64,000 nt of DNA, from the NCBI GenBank assembly GCA_963705285.1, contig OY970066.1, positions 4,402,001-4,466,000 on the forward strand, read 5' to 3'. The notes below the pieces were generated by a model, which worked only from the letters and a program-made list of their open reading frames with translations, was not told the DNA's origin and made no database searches. Below are positions 25,081 through 33,043 of this stretch, in pieces (positions within the stretch are counted from its first letter, which is position 1; each line of letters opens with the position of its first letter). The translations under genes and the position numbers were made by a program. Origin of the DNA: JACMLD01 sp963705285. GTDB taxonomy: Bacteria; Bacteroidota; Bacteroidia; Chitinophagales; Chitinophagaceae.

Positions 25081-25327
25081 TAAGTGTTAAGTTGTAAGTT
25101 CTTTTGCCTGAATAGTATTGCCGCAAGAATCTGAACAAGATACTTTACGAATAGAATGCCGGAAGTCTTAATACTAAATACTTTTATAACGCCGGAAGTC
25201 TAAATACTAAATACTCAGTACTAAATACTTTTATAACGCTTGAAGTCTAAATACTAAATACTCAATACTAAATACTGTTATAACGCCGGAAGTCTTAATA
25301 CTAAATACTAATTACTAAATACTTTTC
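25081..25327. repeat. ACTAAAT-type tandem repeats with a roughly 60-bp higher-order unit
   Basis: After ribH the sequence first has a short GTGATAAGTGTTAAGTTGTAAG phrase at about 25078-25100, of a type also seen at 19447-19470. From about 25152 to 25327 a longer unit repeats about four times: ATAACGCCGGAAGTC followed by CTAAATACTAAATACTC and ACTAAATACTTTT. The last copy touches the TTG start of the next gene. It lacks the even spacer/repeat structure of a CRISPR array. No gene is present. Confidence 0.85.
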
Positions 25328-26044
25328 TTGAACGTACAAATTTTCATACCCTGTTTTGTTGACCAGCTTTATCCGCAAACGGCATTCAACATGATAAAGG
25401 TGTTGGAAAAAGCCGGTTGTACGGTACAATACAACACCAATCAAACCTGCTGCGGGCAACCGGCCTTTAATGCTGGTTATTGGAACGAGGCCAAACAGGT
25501 TTGCAGCAAATTCATAGAAGATTTTCGCGGGGCGGATTATATTGTTGCACCCAGCGCCAGCTGTGTTGGCTTTGTACGAAATTACTACCCCAAACTGTTT
25601 GATAATTCGTCGGTACACAATGATGTAAAAGAACTGGGCAAAAGAACGTTTGAGCTGTCAGATTTTCTGGTGAACATTCTGCACAAGCAGGATCTCGGCG
25701 CTGTCTTTCATGCAAAGGCCACTTATCATGATTCGTGCGCGGCATTGCGCGAGTGTAAAATTAAACAGGAACCACGCACGTTGCTCAAACATGTAAAAGG
25801 GCTTGAACTAACAGAGATGAGCGATGTAGAAACCTGTTGCGGGTTTGGTGGCACCTTTGCGGTAAAGTTTGAAGCCATCTCCATTAGTATGGCCGATCAG
25901 AAAGTTACCCATGCGCTCGCCACCGGCGCCAAGTATATTATCTCTACTGATATTTCCTGCCTCATGCATTTAGATGGCTATATCCGCCATAAAAATATTG
26001 ATCTGAAAACCGTGCACATTGCCGATGTGCTGGCAGCACAGTAA
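25328..26044 (+). CDS. LutA-like (Fe-S)-binding protein
   Basis: The 238-residue protein has the paired cysteine-rich CCG-type motifs of the LutA/YkgE/GlpC family: IPCFVDQLYPQTA at the start, TCCGQPAFNAGYW near residue 40, YHDSCAALRECK near 138 and TCCGFGGTFAVKF near 172. LutA forms part of the LutABC complex that oxidises L-lactate to pyruvate. LutB and LutC are not in this window, so the gene is either a lone paralogue or separated from its partners. The start is TTG at 25328, directly after the repeat block, and MNVQIFIPCFVDQLYP fits the family. Confidence 0.82.
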   Translation: MNVQIFIPCFVDQLYPQTAFNMIKVLEKAGCTVQYNTNQTCCGQPAFNAGYWNEAKQVCSKFIEDFRGADYIVAPSASCVGFVRNYYPKLFDNSSVHNDVKELGKRTFELSDFLVNILHKQDLGAVFHAKATYHDSCAALRECKIKQEPRTLLKHVKGLELTEMSDVETCCGFGGTFAVKFEAISISMADQKVTHALATGAKYIISTDISCLMHLDGYIRHKNIDLKTVHIADVLAAQ

Positions 26045-26119
26045 TCATACTACCTCTTTTTTTTATTCTAATTTTTTACTGCTTAGGCTGCAGATAAATA
26101 AATCAGCCTTTAAATATCA

Positions 26120-26147
26120 TTTGTACAATTATCTTGCTATAACTTTG
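26120..26147 (+). promoter_or_regulatory. Promoter for the CNGKC / MbnP / MbnH operon
   Basis: TTTG at 26120-26123 and TAACTTTG at 26140-26147 (16-base spacer) lie 21 bases before the ATG at 26169. This supports the short start for the first gene. No further strong promoter was seen before 29474. Confidence 0.6.
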
Positions 26148-26168
26148 CACCAGTATTTTTTTGATGCT

Positions 26169-26534
26169 ATGTTGAAACAAATAACAGCTGCTTTTCTTTT
26201 GATGGTGATCTTGCTGCAGATCCTCAACAGGGCTGTTATCTATGTTGACTACTACACCAATACAGCCGCGTATTTCAAAAATTGCGAGAATAAAGCAAAA
26301 TTGTCCATGCACTGCAATGGCAAATGCCAGATGATCAAGAAAATACAACAGCAGGAAAAAGACGATCAGCAACATCCCGGAAAACGAAGTGGAATGGATG
26401 AAGTGATCTCCGCAAAGTCTTTTTATGCTGCTGCTGCCTCACTTAGCTTTCCTGCAACGCAAACATATTTTCTGTACAACGATAACCGTATTTGCGCAAT
26501 GCCCCGCGCTTACTTTCACCCACCCGGCGTTTAA
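26169..26534 (+). CDS. Small membrane-anchored protein with a CNGKC motif
   Basis: The 121-residue protein starts with one hydrophobic helix (TAAFLLMVILLQILNRAVIY), followed by a soluble region with paired cysteines, FKNCENKAKLSMHCNGKCQM. It ends PRAYFHPPGV. Small Bacteroidota proteins with HCNGKC-x-L/M-x-K after one helix occur near metal-uptake genes, and the Cys-rich patch could bind metal. The frame opens further upstream (26019), but that would overlap the LutA gene and place the helix internally, and the promoter at 26120-26147 supports the short start. It is followed after 183 bases by the MbnP lipoprotein gene. Confidence 0.65.
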   Translation: MLKQITAAFLLMVILLQILNRAVIYVDYYTNTAAYFKNCENKAKLSMHCNGKCQMIKKIQQQEKDDQQHPGKRSGMDEVISAKSFYAAAASLSFPATQTYFLYNDNRICAMPRAYFHPPGV

Positions 26535-26717
26535 ACTGCAGCTTCTTTCTATTTTATTTATTTGGTATTGACCTGCAGGCACTACTGTGCAGCAACGCGC
26601 ATTGCAGTGTGCCTGTTTACAATTAACCCTTTTGTGAAATTGGGTTGATGTAAACCCTGTATGCCATAGGGTCAACCTGTTCTATTACTTTAACCAATCA
26701 CGTAATTATTTACTATC

Positions 26718-27506
26718 ATGAAATATATATTGATAACGGCAATTGTTATTGCCGCCCTTACTTCGTGCAAAAAAGAGCAACCTGATTATAACACTGCTAC
26801 AAAAGCCCCGCTGTCGGTGGAGTTCGATAATGTGGCCGGCGCGGTAAACCTTCAGCTGAATACCGGCATATATACCAATGCCGCCGGTGAAAGCTTTACC
26901 ATCACAAAATGCAAATACTATGTCAGCAATTTTCTGCTTACCAACACCAATGGAACTGTGTACACCGTACCGGCAGACAGTTGCTATTTTTTAGTTGATG
27001 AAGGCGATGAGCACACCCACGAACCTGTACTAAACGTGCCGGAAGGTGAATACAGTTCGCTTTCGTTTATGATAGGCGTGGATAGCCTTAGAAATACGAT
27101 GGACATCAGCAAACGTACCGGCGTGCTCGACCCCGCCGGTGCTTCATCGGATATGTACTGGGGCTGGAACAGCGGATACATCTTTTGCAAGCTGGAAGGA
27201 ACTTCCGCTTCAATAACAACCGCCGGCCAGGTGTTTCAATACCATATTGGCGGGTTTGGCGGTTATAGCAGCCCAACCCCCAACAATACCAAAACAATCA
27301 CGCTTGATCTAACGGCCAGGGGTACGCCAAAAGTTAAAAAGGGAAAAGACACCAACATTCATTTGTTTGTAGACGTGTTAAAAGCATTCAACGGCACTAC
27401 CAATATGAGTTTTGCCACCACTGCAATGATACACTCGGCTTTGCCCGGCGTGCCGGTGGCAAATAATTATGTGGCCATGTTCAGGCACGATCACACTGAA
27501 AACTAA
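26718..27506 (+). CDS. MbnP family copper-binding lipoprotein
   Basis: The 262-residue protein has a lipoprotein signal ending ALTSC (Cys17). It carries the family's conserved MxWxW-x-x-GY-x-F core as MYWGWNSGYIFCKLEG, with Trp148 and Trp150. In MbnP of methanotrophs one tryptophan of this type is oxidised to kynurenine by MbnH and then takes part in copper binding. A HTHEP segment (about residues 99-103) and other histidines are possible ligands. The gene lies 4 bases upstream of the MbnH-type gene, the same pairing as in characterised systems. No methanobactin biosynthesis genes are present in the window. Copper binding is inferred, not shown. Confidence 0.82.
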   Translation: MKYILITAIVIAALTSCKKEQPDYNTATKAPLSVEFDNVAGAVNLQLNTGIYTNAAGESFTITKCKYYVSNFLLTNTNGTVYTVPADSCYFLVDEGDEHTHEPVLNVPEGEYSSLSFMIGVDSLRNTMDISKRTGVLDPAGASSDMYWGWNSGYIFCKLEGTSASITTAGQVFQYHIGGFGGYSSPTPNNTKTITLDLTARGTPKVKKGKDTNIHLFVDVLKAFNGTTNMSFATTAMIHSALPGVPVANNYVAMFRHDHTEN

Positions 27507-27510
27507 TGCT

Positions 27511-28545
27511 ATGAAATTGTATAAATGGACGTTGATACTAATGGCGTTAGCCGGCCTGTATGCCTGCAGCAAAGACGTAACGCAGGAAACGTTCGTCGGG
27601 TTCCAGGCGCCATCCAACTTTCCGGCTGCCACTTATCATTTTGCGACTAATGCTGTTACCAAAGATGGCTTTGAGCTGGGTCGGAAATTATTTTATGAAA
27701 CCATGCTCTCCGCCAACAATACCATTAGTTGCGGAAGCTGTCACATTCAAACATCTGCGTTTACACATCACGGGCATAGTGTAAGCCATGGTATTTATGA
27801 TAGAATGGGTACCCGCAATTCGCCACCTATCATGAATCTTGCCTGGCGCCAATCGTTTATGTGGGATGGGGGTGTGTTCGACCTGGATCTCCAAGCCATT
27901 GCACCCATTACAAATCATGTAGAAATGGATGAAACCATGGCCAATGTCTTGCAGAAGCTACGCGCATCCGCACAATACCCGCCATTGTTCAGGAAAGCAT
28001 TTGGTACCGATTCTATCACCAGTGCGCGGTTCCTGCAATCTTTGTCGCAGTTCATGCTCATGTGCGTAAGCAGCAATAGTAAATACGATAGCGTAATGCG
28101 CCACGTGGGCACCGCCCAATTTACAGCAGAAGAGCAAACAGGTTATATCGTTTTCAAACAACAATGCGCAGGTTGTCATACGGAGCCTTTGTTTACAGAT
28201 CAGTCATTTCGGAATAATGGTGTCAGTATTAGTAATACCAATGATAAGGGACGCTACCTGGTAACGCAAAACGATCAAGACCTGTACAAATTCAACGTGC
28301 CCTCTCTCCGCAACCTGGCGTATACCGCACCGTATATGCATGATGGGAGGTTTTTTACGCTGGATGCGGTGCTTGATCATTATAGCGGCCAGGTACAACG
28401 CACGCCCAACCTCGACCCGCTGTTGCAGCAAAATGGCACTACCGGCATACTGCTAACCGAGGCAGACCGGAAAGCCATCCTTGCATTTCTGCATACATTG
28501 AATGATGCATCATTTTTAACAGACAAGCGATTTGCTGAACAATAA
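27511..28545 (+). CDS. MbnH-type di-haem cytochrome c peroxidase / MauG family
   Basis: The 344-residue protein begins with a lipoprotein-like signal (LILMALAGLYAC). It has two haem c attachment sites, CGSCH (about residues 74-78) and CAGCH (about 219-223), as in MauG and bacterial cytochrome c peroxidases. Between them lies WDGGVFDLDLQAIAPI, and near the C-terminus FNVPSLRNLAYTAPYMHDGR, both characteristic of this family. In MbnH the two haems oxidise a tryptophan of MbnP. The gene follows the MbnP gene by 4 bases. A generic peroxide-removing enzyme is possible, but the adjacency favours MbnH. Confidence 0.85.
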   Translation: MKLYKWTLILMALAGLYACSKDVTQETFVGFQAPSNFPAATYHFATNAVTKDGFELGRKLFYETMLSANNTISCGSCHIQTSAFTHHGHSVSHGIYDRMGTRNSPPIMNLAWRQSFMWDGGVFDLDLQAIAPITNHVEMDETMANVLQKLRASAQYPPLFRKAFGTDSITSARFLQSLSQFMLMCVSSNSKYDSVMRHVGTAQFTAEEQTGYIVFKQQCAGCHTEPLFTDQSFRNNGVSISNTNDKGRYLVTQNDQDLYKFNVPSLRNLAYTAPYMHDGRFFTLDAVLDHYSGQVQRTPNLDPLLQQNGTTGILLTEADRKAILAFLHTLNDASFLTDKRFAEQ

Positions 28546-28553
28546 TATGTACA

Positions 28554-29474
28554 ATGAAAAAGATTATTCTCACTGTTTTTGCCGCACTCACTTTAATGAT
28601 ACCGCTGATGGCCTGCGACATCTGTGGTTGTGGTGTAGGTAATAATTACATTGGCATACTGCCAGATTTTAACCGGCACATTATTGGTTTGCGTTACCGG
28701 TTCAATGGGTTGTTAACACATGTAGGGGTAGGCGGTACTACCAGCTATCTTACCACGCGTGAGCGGTACAGCACCGTGGAACTCTGGGGTGGCTGGAATA
28801 TTGGTAAGAAACTCAGGGTGATGGCAAACATTCCGTACAGTTTTAACCAAAAAAACAACCAGGGCATCAAACAAACAAAAAATGGTTTGGGTGATGTTAG
28901 CATTACTGGATACTACCAGTTGATCTATAGCCGCAAAACTATCGGCAGCCGGTTACTGGTTCAATCGCTTTGGATAGGAGCAGGCATAAAGGCGCCCACC
29001 GGAAAATACATTGCTGCCGATGAACCCGGCGCAGCACAATCGGCCAACCTTTTTCAACTGGGAACGGGAAGTACAGATTTTACACTCAATATGTTGTATG
29101 ATCTGCGGTTACAGGATGCCGGTATAAACGTGGCGGGTGCCTATAAAATAAATACCACCAACAGCAGTGGTTATAATTATGGCAATAAGGTGAACGCAAA
29201 TGCCCAATTGTATTATAAATGGCGGATAAAGAACAAGCTCACGCTAGCGCCGAATGCCGGCATCATGTATGAAAAGGGGGCAAAAGACATACACGATCAT
29301 TTGTTGGTAGACATCTCGGGTGGCAACCTGGTAATGGCAATGGCCGGTATGGAGCTTCTATACAAAAACATCGCCTTTGGCGGCAATTTTCAAACACCGG
29401 TTTCTCAGCAGCTGGCCAATGGTATTCTGCAATCGCGCAACAGGGTAATGGTACATGTATCTTTTGTATTGTGA
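28554..29474 (+). CDS. Outer membrane beta-barrel protein with a CDICGCG N-terminus
   Basis: The 306-residue protein has a signal peptide followed by ACDICGCGVGNNYIGILPDF, a compact Cys cluster that could bind metal at the mature N-terminus. The remainder shows alternating barrel-type strands with aromatic girdles (for example VELWGGWNIGKKLRVMANIP) and ends with QSRNRVMVHVSFVL, a typical barrel C-terminus with a final hydrophobic residue. It starts 8 bases after MbnH, so it is the last gene of the copper operon. An outer-membrane transport role for metal is inferred from context. No exact family was named. Confidence 0.7.
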   Translation: MKKIILTVFAALTLMIPLMACDICGCGVGNNYIGILPDFNRHIIGLRYRFNGLLTHVGVGGTTSYLTTRERYSTVELWGGWNIGKKLRVMANIPYSFNQKNNQGIKQTKNGLGDVSITGYYQLIYSRKTIGSRLLVQSLWIGAGIKAPTGKYIAADEPGAAQSANLFQLGTGSTDFTLNMLYDLRLQDAGINVAGAYKINTTNSSGYNYGNKVNANAQLYYKWRIKNKLTLAPNAGIMYEKGAKDIHDHLLVDISGGNLVMAMAGMELLYKNIAFGGNFQTPVSQQLANGILQSRNRVMVHVSFVL

Positions 29475-29477
29475 AGA

Positions 29478-29631
29478 TGGCCGCAAACTTGGTGCTGTAC
29501 AAAGTCTCCAGACTTTGTATTATTTATGTTCTTGCGGGTCTGTGACCCGTGTTCTAAATGCGAGCCGGAGGCTCGTAAGAACATAGGGATACAAAGTCAG
29601 AGACTTTGTACAGCGGCAACTGGCCGCAAAC
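29478..29631. mobile_element. MITE-like nested palindrome flanked by 11-bp direct repeats
   Basis: TGGCCGCAAAC occurs at 29478-29488 and again at 29621-29631. Between them, GCTGTACAAAGTCT (29494-29507) is complementary to AGACTTTGTACAGC (29601-29614), and inside that TATGTTCTT pairs with AAGAACATA. The centre has two further hairpins (CGGGTCTGTGACCCG and CGAGCCGGAGGCTCG). The outer arms are also each palindromic (ACAAAGTCTCCAGACTTTGT). No transposase is present. The direct repeats look like a target-site duplication, although 11 bp is long for common families. Confidence 0.55.
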
Positions 29632-29633
29632 CT

Positions 29634-29916
29634 CAGCGTCGTCGTTGCGAGCCGCTGACAGGATGATCAAAATATAGTGGCTTACGCGGCGAAGCAATCT
29701 TCTTTTGCAATGAAGGCATGCTACACCAAAGTGCAAACGCATTATGCACGAGTATTGCGACATTCATTAAACCATTATCATCAGATTGCTTCACCGCCAG
29801 TGCACGCTGTTCTTGCAGTCAGCCTCATGGCGGTTCGCAAAGACGACGCGGCGGGCGATCGCACAGCCAGCAGTGCAAACTCATGATGCGCCATGAATGC
29901 GTCATTCAATAATTCT
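29634..29916. repeat. Imperfect inverted repeat with GCGAAGCAATCT-type arms
   Basis: GCGTCGTCGTTGCGAG (near 29636) and GCGGCGAAGCAATCT (near 29687) face the complementary AGATTGCTTCACCGCC (near 29786) and GGCGGTTCGCAAAGACGACG (near 29829). These phrases resemble a short repeat found in opposed pairs in many bacterial genomes. The frames found in this segment are by-products. No gene is supported between the barrel gene and the convergent TonB receptor gene. Confidence 0.6.
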
Positions 29917-32214
29917 CTACCATTTAATCGCAAAACTAACTTTCGCAGCAAACGGTGTTCCGGGTGTAAAACATACTTCATCCACAGGCTGTGATTCACT
30001 TTTTAACCGGGTTGTTGTAGCAAACTGGGTTTCCTTCCACTTTGTATTAAATACGTTGTTGATCACCAATCCAATTTCATACTTGTTTTTGGTATAGTTA
30101 ACAACAGCATCGGTAACAAAATATCCTTTGGCAGTAAGCGTGTAATCTTCATTGGCAGATCTGTTGCTTACACAACGGTAGCGTAAACTGCCATTAAAAC
30201 CATTGCTGGCTGCATACGTGATACCGGCGCTGCTTGTCCATACGGGCGCCAGTGGAATATAATGCTGTCCCTTGCTTTCACCAACCGCTCGTCCATGTGC
30301 ATAGTTTATATCAAGATCAAGATAAAGCGATTTTACAGGCTCGTAGCGGCCGGAGAAATCAACACCCATGCGTCTTGTTTTGCCGCTGAATTCTACAAAG
30401 CCCCCATCGCCACTATATACAAATTCCTGATGCAGGTATATATACCAGAGTGCGGCATTGATGATGATGTTTTTCGCAGGTTTGAAAACTGTCCCCAAAT
30501 CGGCGCTGTAGGCAGCCGGCAGTACCTGGTAACCATTTTGAACCACCACCGCTCTTGTATCATTAGAATGGAAGCCCTTGCCGGTGGTTATATACAACTG
30601 AAGCCGGTTGTTGGCATGATAATACAGGTTTAGTTTTGGGCTGATGGTATGGGCGTTTGCTTTGTAAACCCCAATGCCCGGCAGGGTGGTATCGCCGCTG
30701 AACAGATTGTGATAGCGGTGGTAAAACTGATCAAACCGAAGGCCGGCATTGATGCTGAACCGGTCGTTGAATTGGATGGTTTCGCTAATGTAGGGCGACA
30801 GGGATAGTTCATCAATATTGCCCAGCTTAATGCGGTTAAGGATGGTATAACGATCCTTGGTATGCGAGAGTTCTCCTTCATTCACTTTATCATACCGTAC
30901 CTGCAAACCCGCTTCCGTAACCAGTTTTGTATTACCGGCAAAAGAAACATGGGTATAACTCCCATTATAGCCCATCAGTTGCCTCGCTTCTTTTTGCCTT
31001 ATCTGGTCGCCATTAACACTATCTTCAAGAAAAAAAGTAAAATTGGTATACAAATCAAAATGTGTATTGGTATAAAACAGCTGATTTTTTACCAAGTCTC
31101 CATTGCGCATGGTGGTGAGCAACTGTACATTGGCGTTAGTTCGATAGGTAAGTCCGCCTTCTGTTGGGTCGATGGCGCCGTAAAAGCCAATCAGCCCATT
31201 GTCTACGGCCCGGCCTGGTATCTGGCCTGAAGCATCCCATTTGCTCCAGAAGGTGGTAACAGACGCAGTAACACGACTGCGTTTCGAAACCTGGCTGTTG
31301 TATTTCGTAAATAAATTGAAGCGTTTAAAATGCTGCGGGTAATCAAAATAGGAATCTGAATACCGGTATTCTGAAGCCACATACCATGATTGTTGTTTTT
31401 CTTTTGCTTTTGCTTTTGCACCCAGCAGATTCATCATGCCCACTGCACGAAAAGTATTGAACTGGCCGCCTTCTACTTTTACCAGGTTAGAAGCAAGTGA
31501 ATTTCTGGTATTGAAATCTACAAAGCCGGTAGTAGCAAAATCGCCTTTGGCGGCACTATAAGGGCCTTTTTTGAAATCTACTTTATCAATGGTTTCAGGA
31601 ATAATAAAATGGCTGTCGGCAAAACCCTGCCCGTGCGCATGCGAGACCATGTTTACGGGCAGGCCATCTACTTCCATGCGGAAGTCAGTACCATGGTCGG
31701 CATCGAAACCGCGTAAAAAAATTTGTTCAGCTTTGCCGCCGCCCTGGTGCTGGCCAATTACTATACCGGGTATAATACGTAATATTTCTTGTGAATTGGA
31801 AATTCCCCGCATAGCAATATCTGTTTTGCTAATCACCTTGTAGTGTTCGCCAGGCTGCGCGGAAATGGTCACCTCCTTTAATGAAACATTGCTGGGCTGT
31901 AATGCTACAAGAAAATGGCCGCTGCTGAAATCTGCAAGCGACAGGGTGCGTGTTTGATAGCCAATACAGGATAGTTGCAGACTGGCCTTTCCATCTTTAC
32001 CATGACCCTTGCCAGATCTAATAACAAAATTGCCCGATAGGTCGGTAATGGCGGAAATATTTGCCGGTAATAATTGTACGGTGATACCTTCAAGCGGTTG
32101 ACGATTGAGGGCATCAATCACCTTTCCCTGTAGCATGGTTTGGGCATGGGCAAAAGCCGATAATAAAAGAAAGGACAGCACCAGCGCAAGGTTGCGTTGA
32201 TAATTATTTCTCAT
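29917..32214 (-). CDS. TonB-dependent receptor with a His-rich plug segment
   Basis: The 765-residue outer membrane receptor has a signal peptide, a carboxypeptidase-like N-domain (GKVIDALNRQPLEGITVQLL), then a plug with LRGFDADHGTDFRMEVDGLP and NMVSHAHGQGFADSHFIIPE. The C-terminal barrel ends KVSFAIKW. The histidines in the plug (DHGTD, SHAHGQ, DSHF) suggest metal or metal-chelate transport, matching the convergent copper operon next to it, but the ligand is not proven. It is convergent with that operon across the palindromic elements at 29478-29916. It has no SusD partner, so carbohydrate uptake is unlikely. Confidence 0.85.
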   Translation of the reverse strand: MRNNYQRNLALVLSFLLLSAFAHAQTMLQGKVIDALNRQPLEGITVQLLPANISAITDLSGNFVIRSGKGHGKDGKASLQLSCIGYQTRTLSLADFSSGHFLVALQPSNVSLKEVTISAQPGEHYKVISKTDIAMRGISNSQEILRIIPGIVIGQHQGGGKAEQIFLRGFDADHGTDFRMEVDGLPVNMVSHAHGQGFADSHFIIPETIDKVDFKKGPYSAAKGDFATTGFVDFNTRNSLASNLVKVEGGQFNTFRAVGMMNLLGAKAKAKEKQQSWYVASEYRYSDSYFDYPQHFKRFNLFTKYNSQVSKRSRVTASVTTFWSKWDASGQIPGRAVDNGLIGFYGAIDPTEGGLTYRTNANVQLLTTMRNGDLVKNQLFYTNTHFDLYTNFTFFLEDSVNGDQIRQKEARQLMGYNGSYTHVSFAGNTKLVTEAGLQVRYDKVNEGELSHTKDRYTILNRIKLGNIDELSLSPYISETIQFNDRFSINAGLRFDQFYHRYHNLFSGDTTLPGIGVYKANAHTISPKLNLYYHANNRLQLYITTGKGFHSNDTRAVVVQNGYQVLPAAYSADLGTVFKPAKNIIINAALWYIYLHQEFVYSGDGGFVEFSGKTRRMGVDFSGRYEPVKSLYLDLDINYAHGRAVGESKGQHYIPLAPVWTSSAGITYAASNGFNGSLRYRCVSNRSANEDYTLTAKGYFVTDAVVNYTKNKYEIGLVINNVFNTKWKETQFATTTRLKSESQPVDEVCFTPGTPFAAKVSFAIKW

Positions 32215-32517
32215 GACAGTCGTTTCAAAGCTGATGGTATGCCGGTTGTTACTATAGTTTATCTACCGGTTGCTTTTTATTAACGAAAAAGGCATACAGG
32301 CAGATTTCCAAAAAAACGCGCGCCATCTGTCCTTTATTGCTGCCAATGGCTATATCGGCTGTCGCGAATAAGCCGGCACGTTACATAAGGGCGAATTACC
32401 ATGGCTTAAAAGTTTTGGCAAGGCATTGAAGGCCGTAAAAACGGGATTATTTATATTTGCCTGAGCAGAAAGCTTATTTTAATAAAAAAACCGAACTTTA
32501 AGCAAAATACCATCCGT
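32215..32517. promoter_or_regulatory. Divergent control region of the TonB receptor and CBS protein genes
   Basis: TATATTTG at 32452-32459 is a -7 element for the CBS gene, with TTG at 32426-32428 as a possible -33 box (23-base spacer). For the TonB receptor, CAAAGCTG near 32226 (read leftward as CAGCTTTG) is a near match. No further features were recognised in the rest of this gap. Confidence 0.5.
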
Positions 32518-32970
32518 ATGAGAATAGTAAAGGACATTCTTGCCAGCAAGCCCCAGGCTTTTAATATTGTACAGGCCGGCACACTGGTTATACAAGCACT
32601 CACGCTGCTCAACTCTGTCAATCTCAGTTATCTGATTGTAATGGACAAAGGAGAATACAAAGGCCTTTTCTGCGAGCGTGATTACAGCCGCAATGTTATT
32701 CTAAAAGGACGTTCAAGCGACACCACCAAGGTAGAAGAGGTAATGACCACGGAACTGCCGATAGTGGCGCTCACCGACAGCGTTGAGTACTGCATGAATT
32801 TCATGAATGCCAGTAAAACCAGGTATTTGCTGGCATACGACGGGCCAAAATTTGTGGGCGTCATAACCATCCACGATTTGCTGCGCCAGGTAATTGCCAA
32901 TAAAGAAGATGTATTTGACGGCGTTGCCAACAGCCTGCTCGACAGCGAAGAGGGCGGCCGCATCTATTAA
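32518..32970 (+). CDS. CBS domain protein
   Basis: The 150-residue protein consists of a pair of CBS motifs: an N-terminal part (TLVIQALTLLNSVNLSYLIV... FCERDYSRNVILKGR) and a second (ALTDSVEYCMNFMNASKTRYLL... GVITIHDLLRQVI). CBS pairs bind adenosyl nucleotides and act as regulators of other proteins or, when free-standing, as small sensors. There is no fused effector domain. Transcription ends at the hairpin at 32995-33024. Confidence 0.87.
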   Translation: MRIVKDILASKPQAFNIVQAGTLVIQALTLLNSVNLSYLIVMDKGEYKGLFCERDYSRNVILKGRSSDTTKVEEVMTTELPIVALTDSVEYCMNFMNASKTRYLLAYDGPKFVGVITIHDLLRQVIANKEDVFDGVANSLLDSEEGGRIY

Positions 32971-32994
32971 CGGCTTTACTTCATCGATTATAAC

Positions 32995-33024
32995 AAAAAA
33001 CCCATCGGATACGATGGGTTTTTT
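32995..33024. terminator. Bidirectional terminator between convergent genes
   Basis: AAAAAACCCATCG, a GATA loop and CGATGGGTTTTTT form a 7-bp GC-rich stem extended by six A-T pairs. T tracts occur in both directions, so it can end both the CBS gene (+) and the outer membrane barrel gene (-). Confidence 0.88.
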
Positions 33025-33043
33025 GCTGGAAGCTGTTTCCTGT

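Noticed and set aside
25152..25327. CRISPR array
   Set aside because: Repeats are degenerate 7-bp words in a 60-bp unit, with no unique spacers of constant length and no cas genes in the window.
26019..26168. Longer start for the CNGKC protein
   Set aside because: It would overlap the end of the LutA-like gene and place the signal/membrane helix inside the protein; the promoter at 26120-26147 points to the ATG at 26169.
29677..29999. Frames across the inverted repeat after the copper operon
   Set aside because: They arise from the GCGAAGCAATCT-type repeat arms and overlap one another in several frames; no protein features.
28554..32214. A complete methanobactin cluster
   Set aside because: MbnP/MbnH-type genes and a TonB receptor are present, but no methanobactin precursor peptide or MbnB/MbnC genes are visible, so only the copper-binding pair is claimed.
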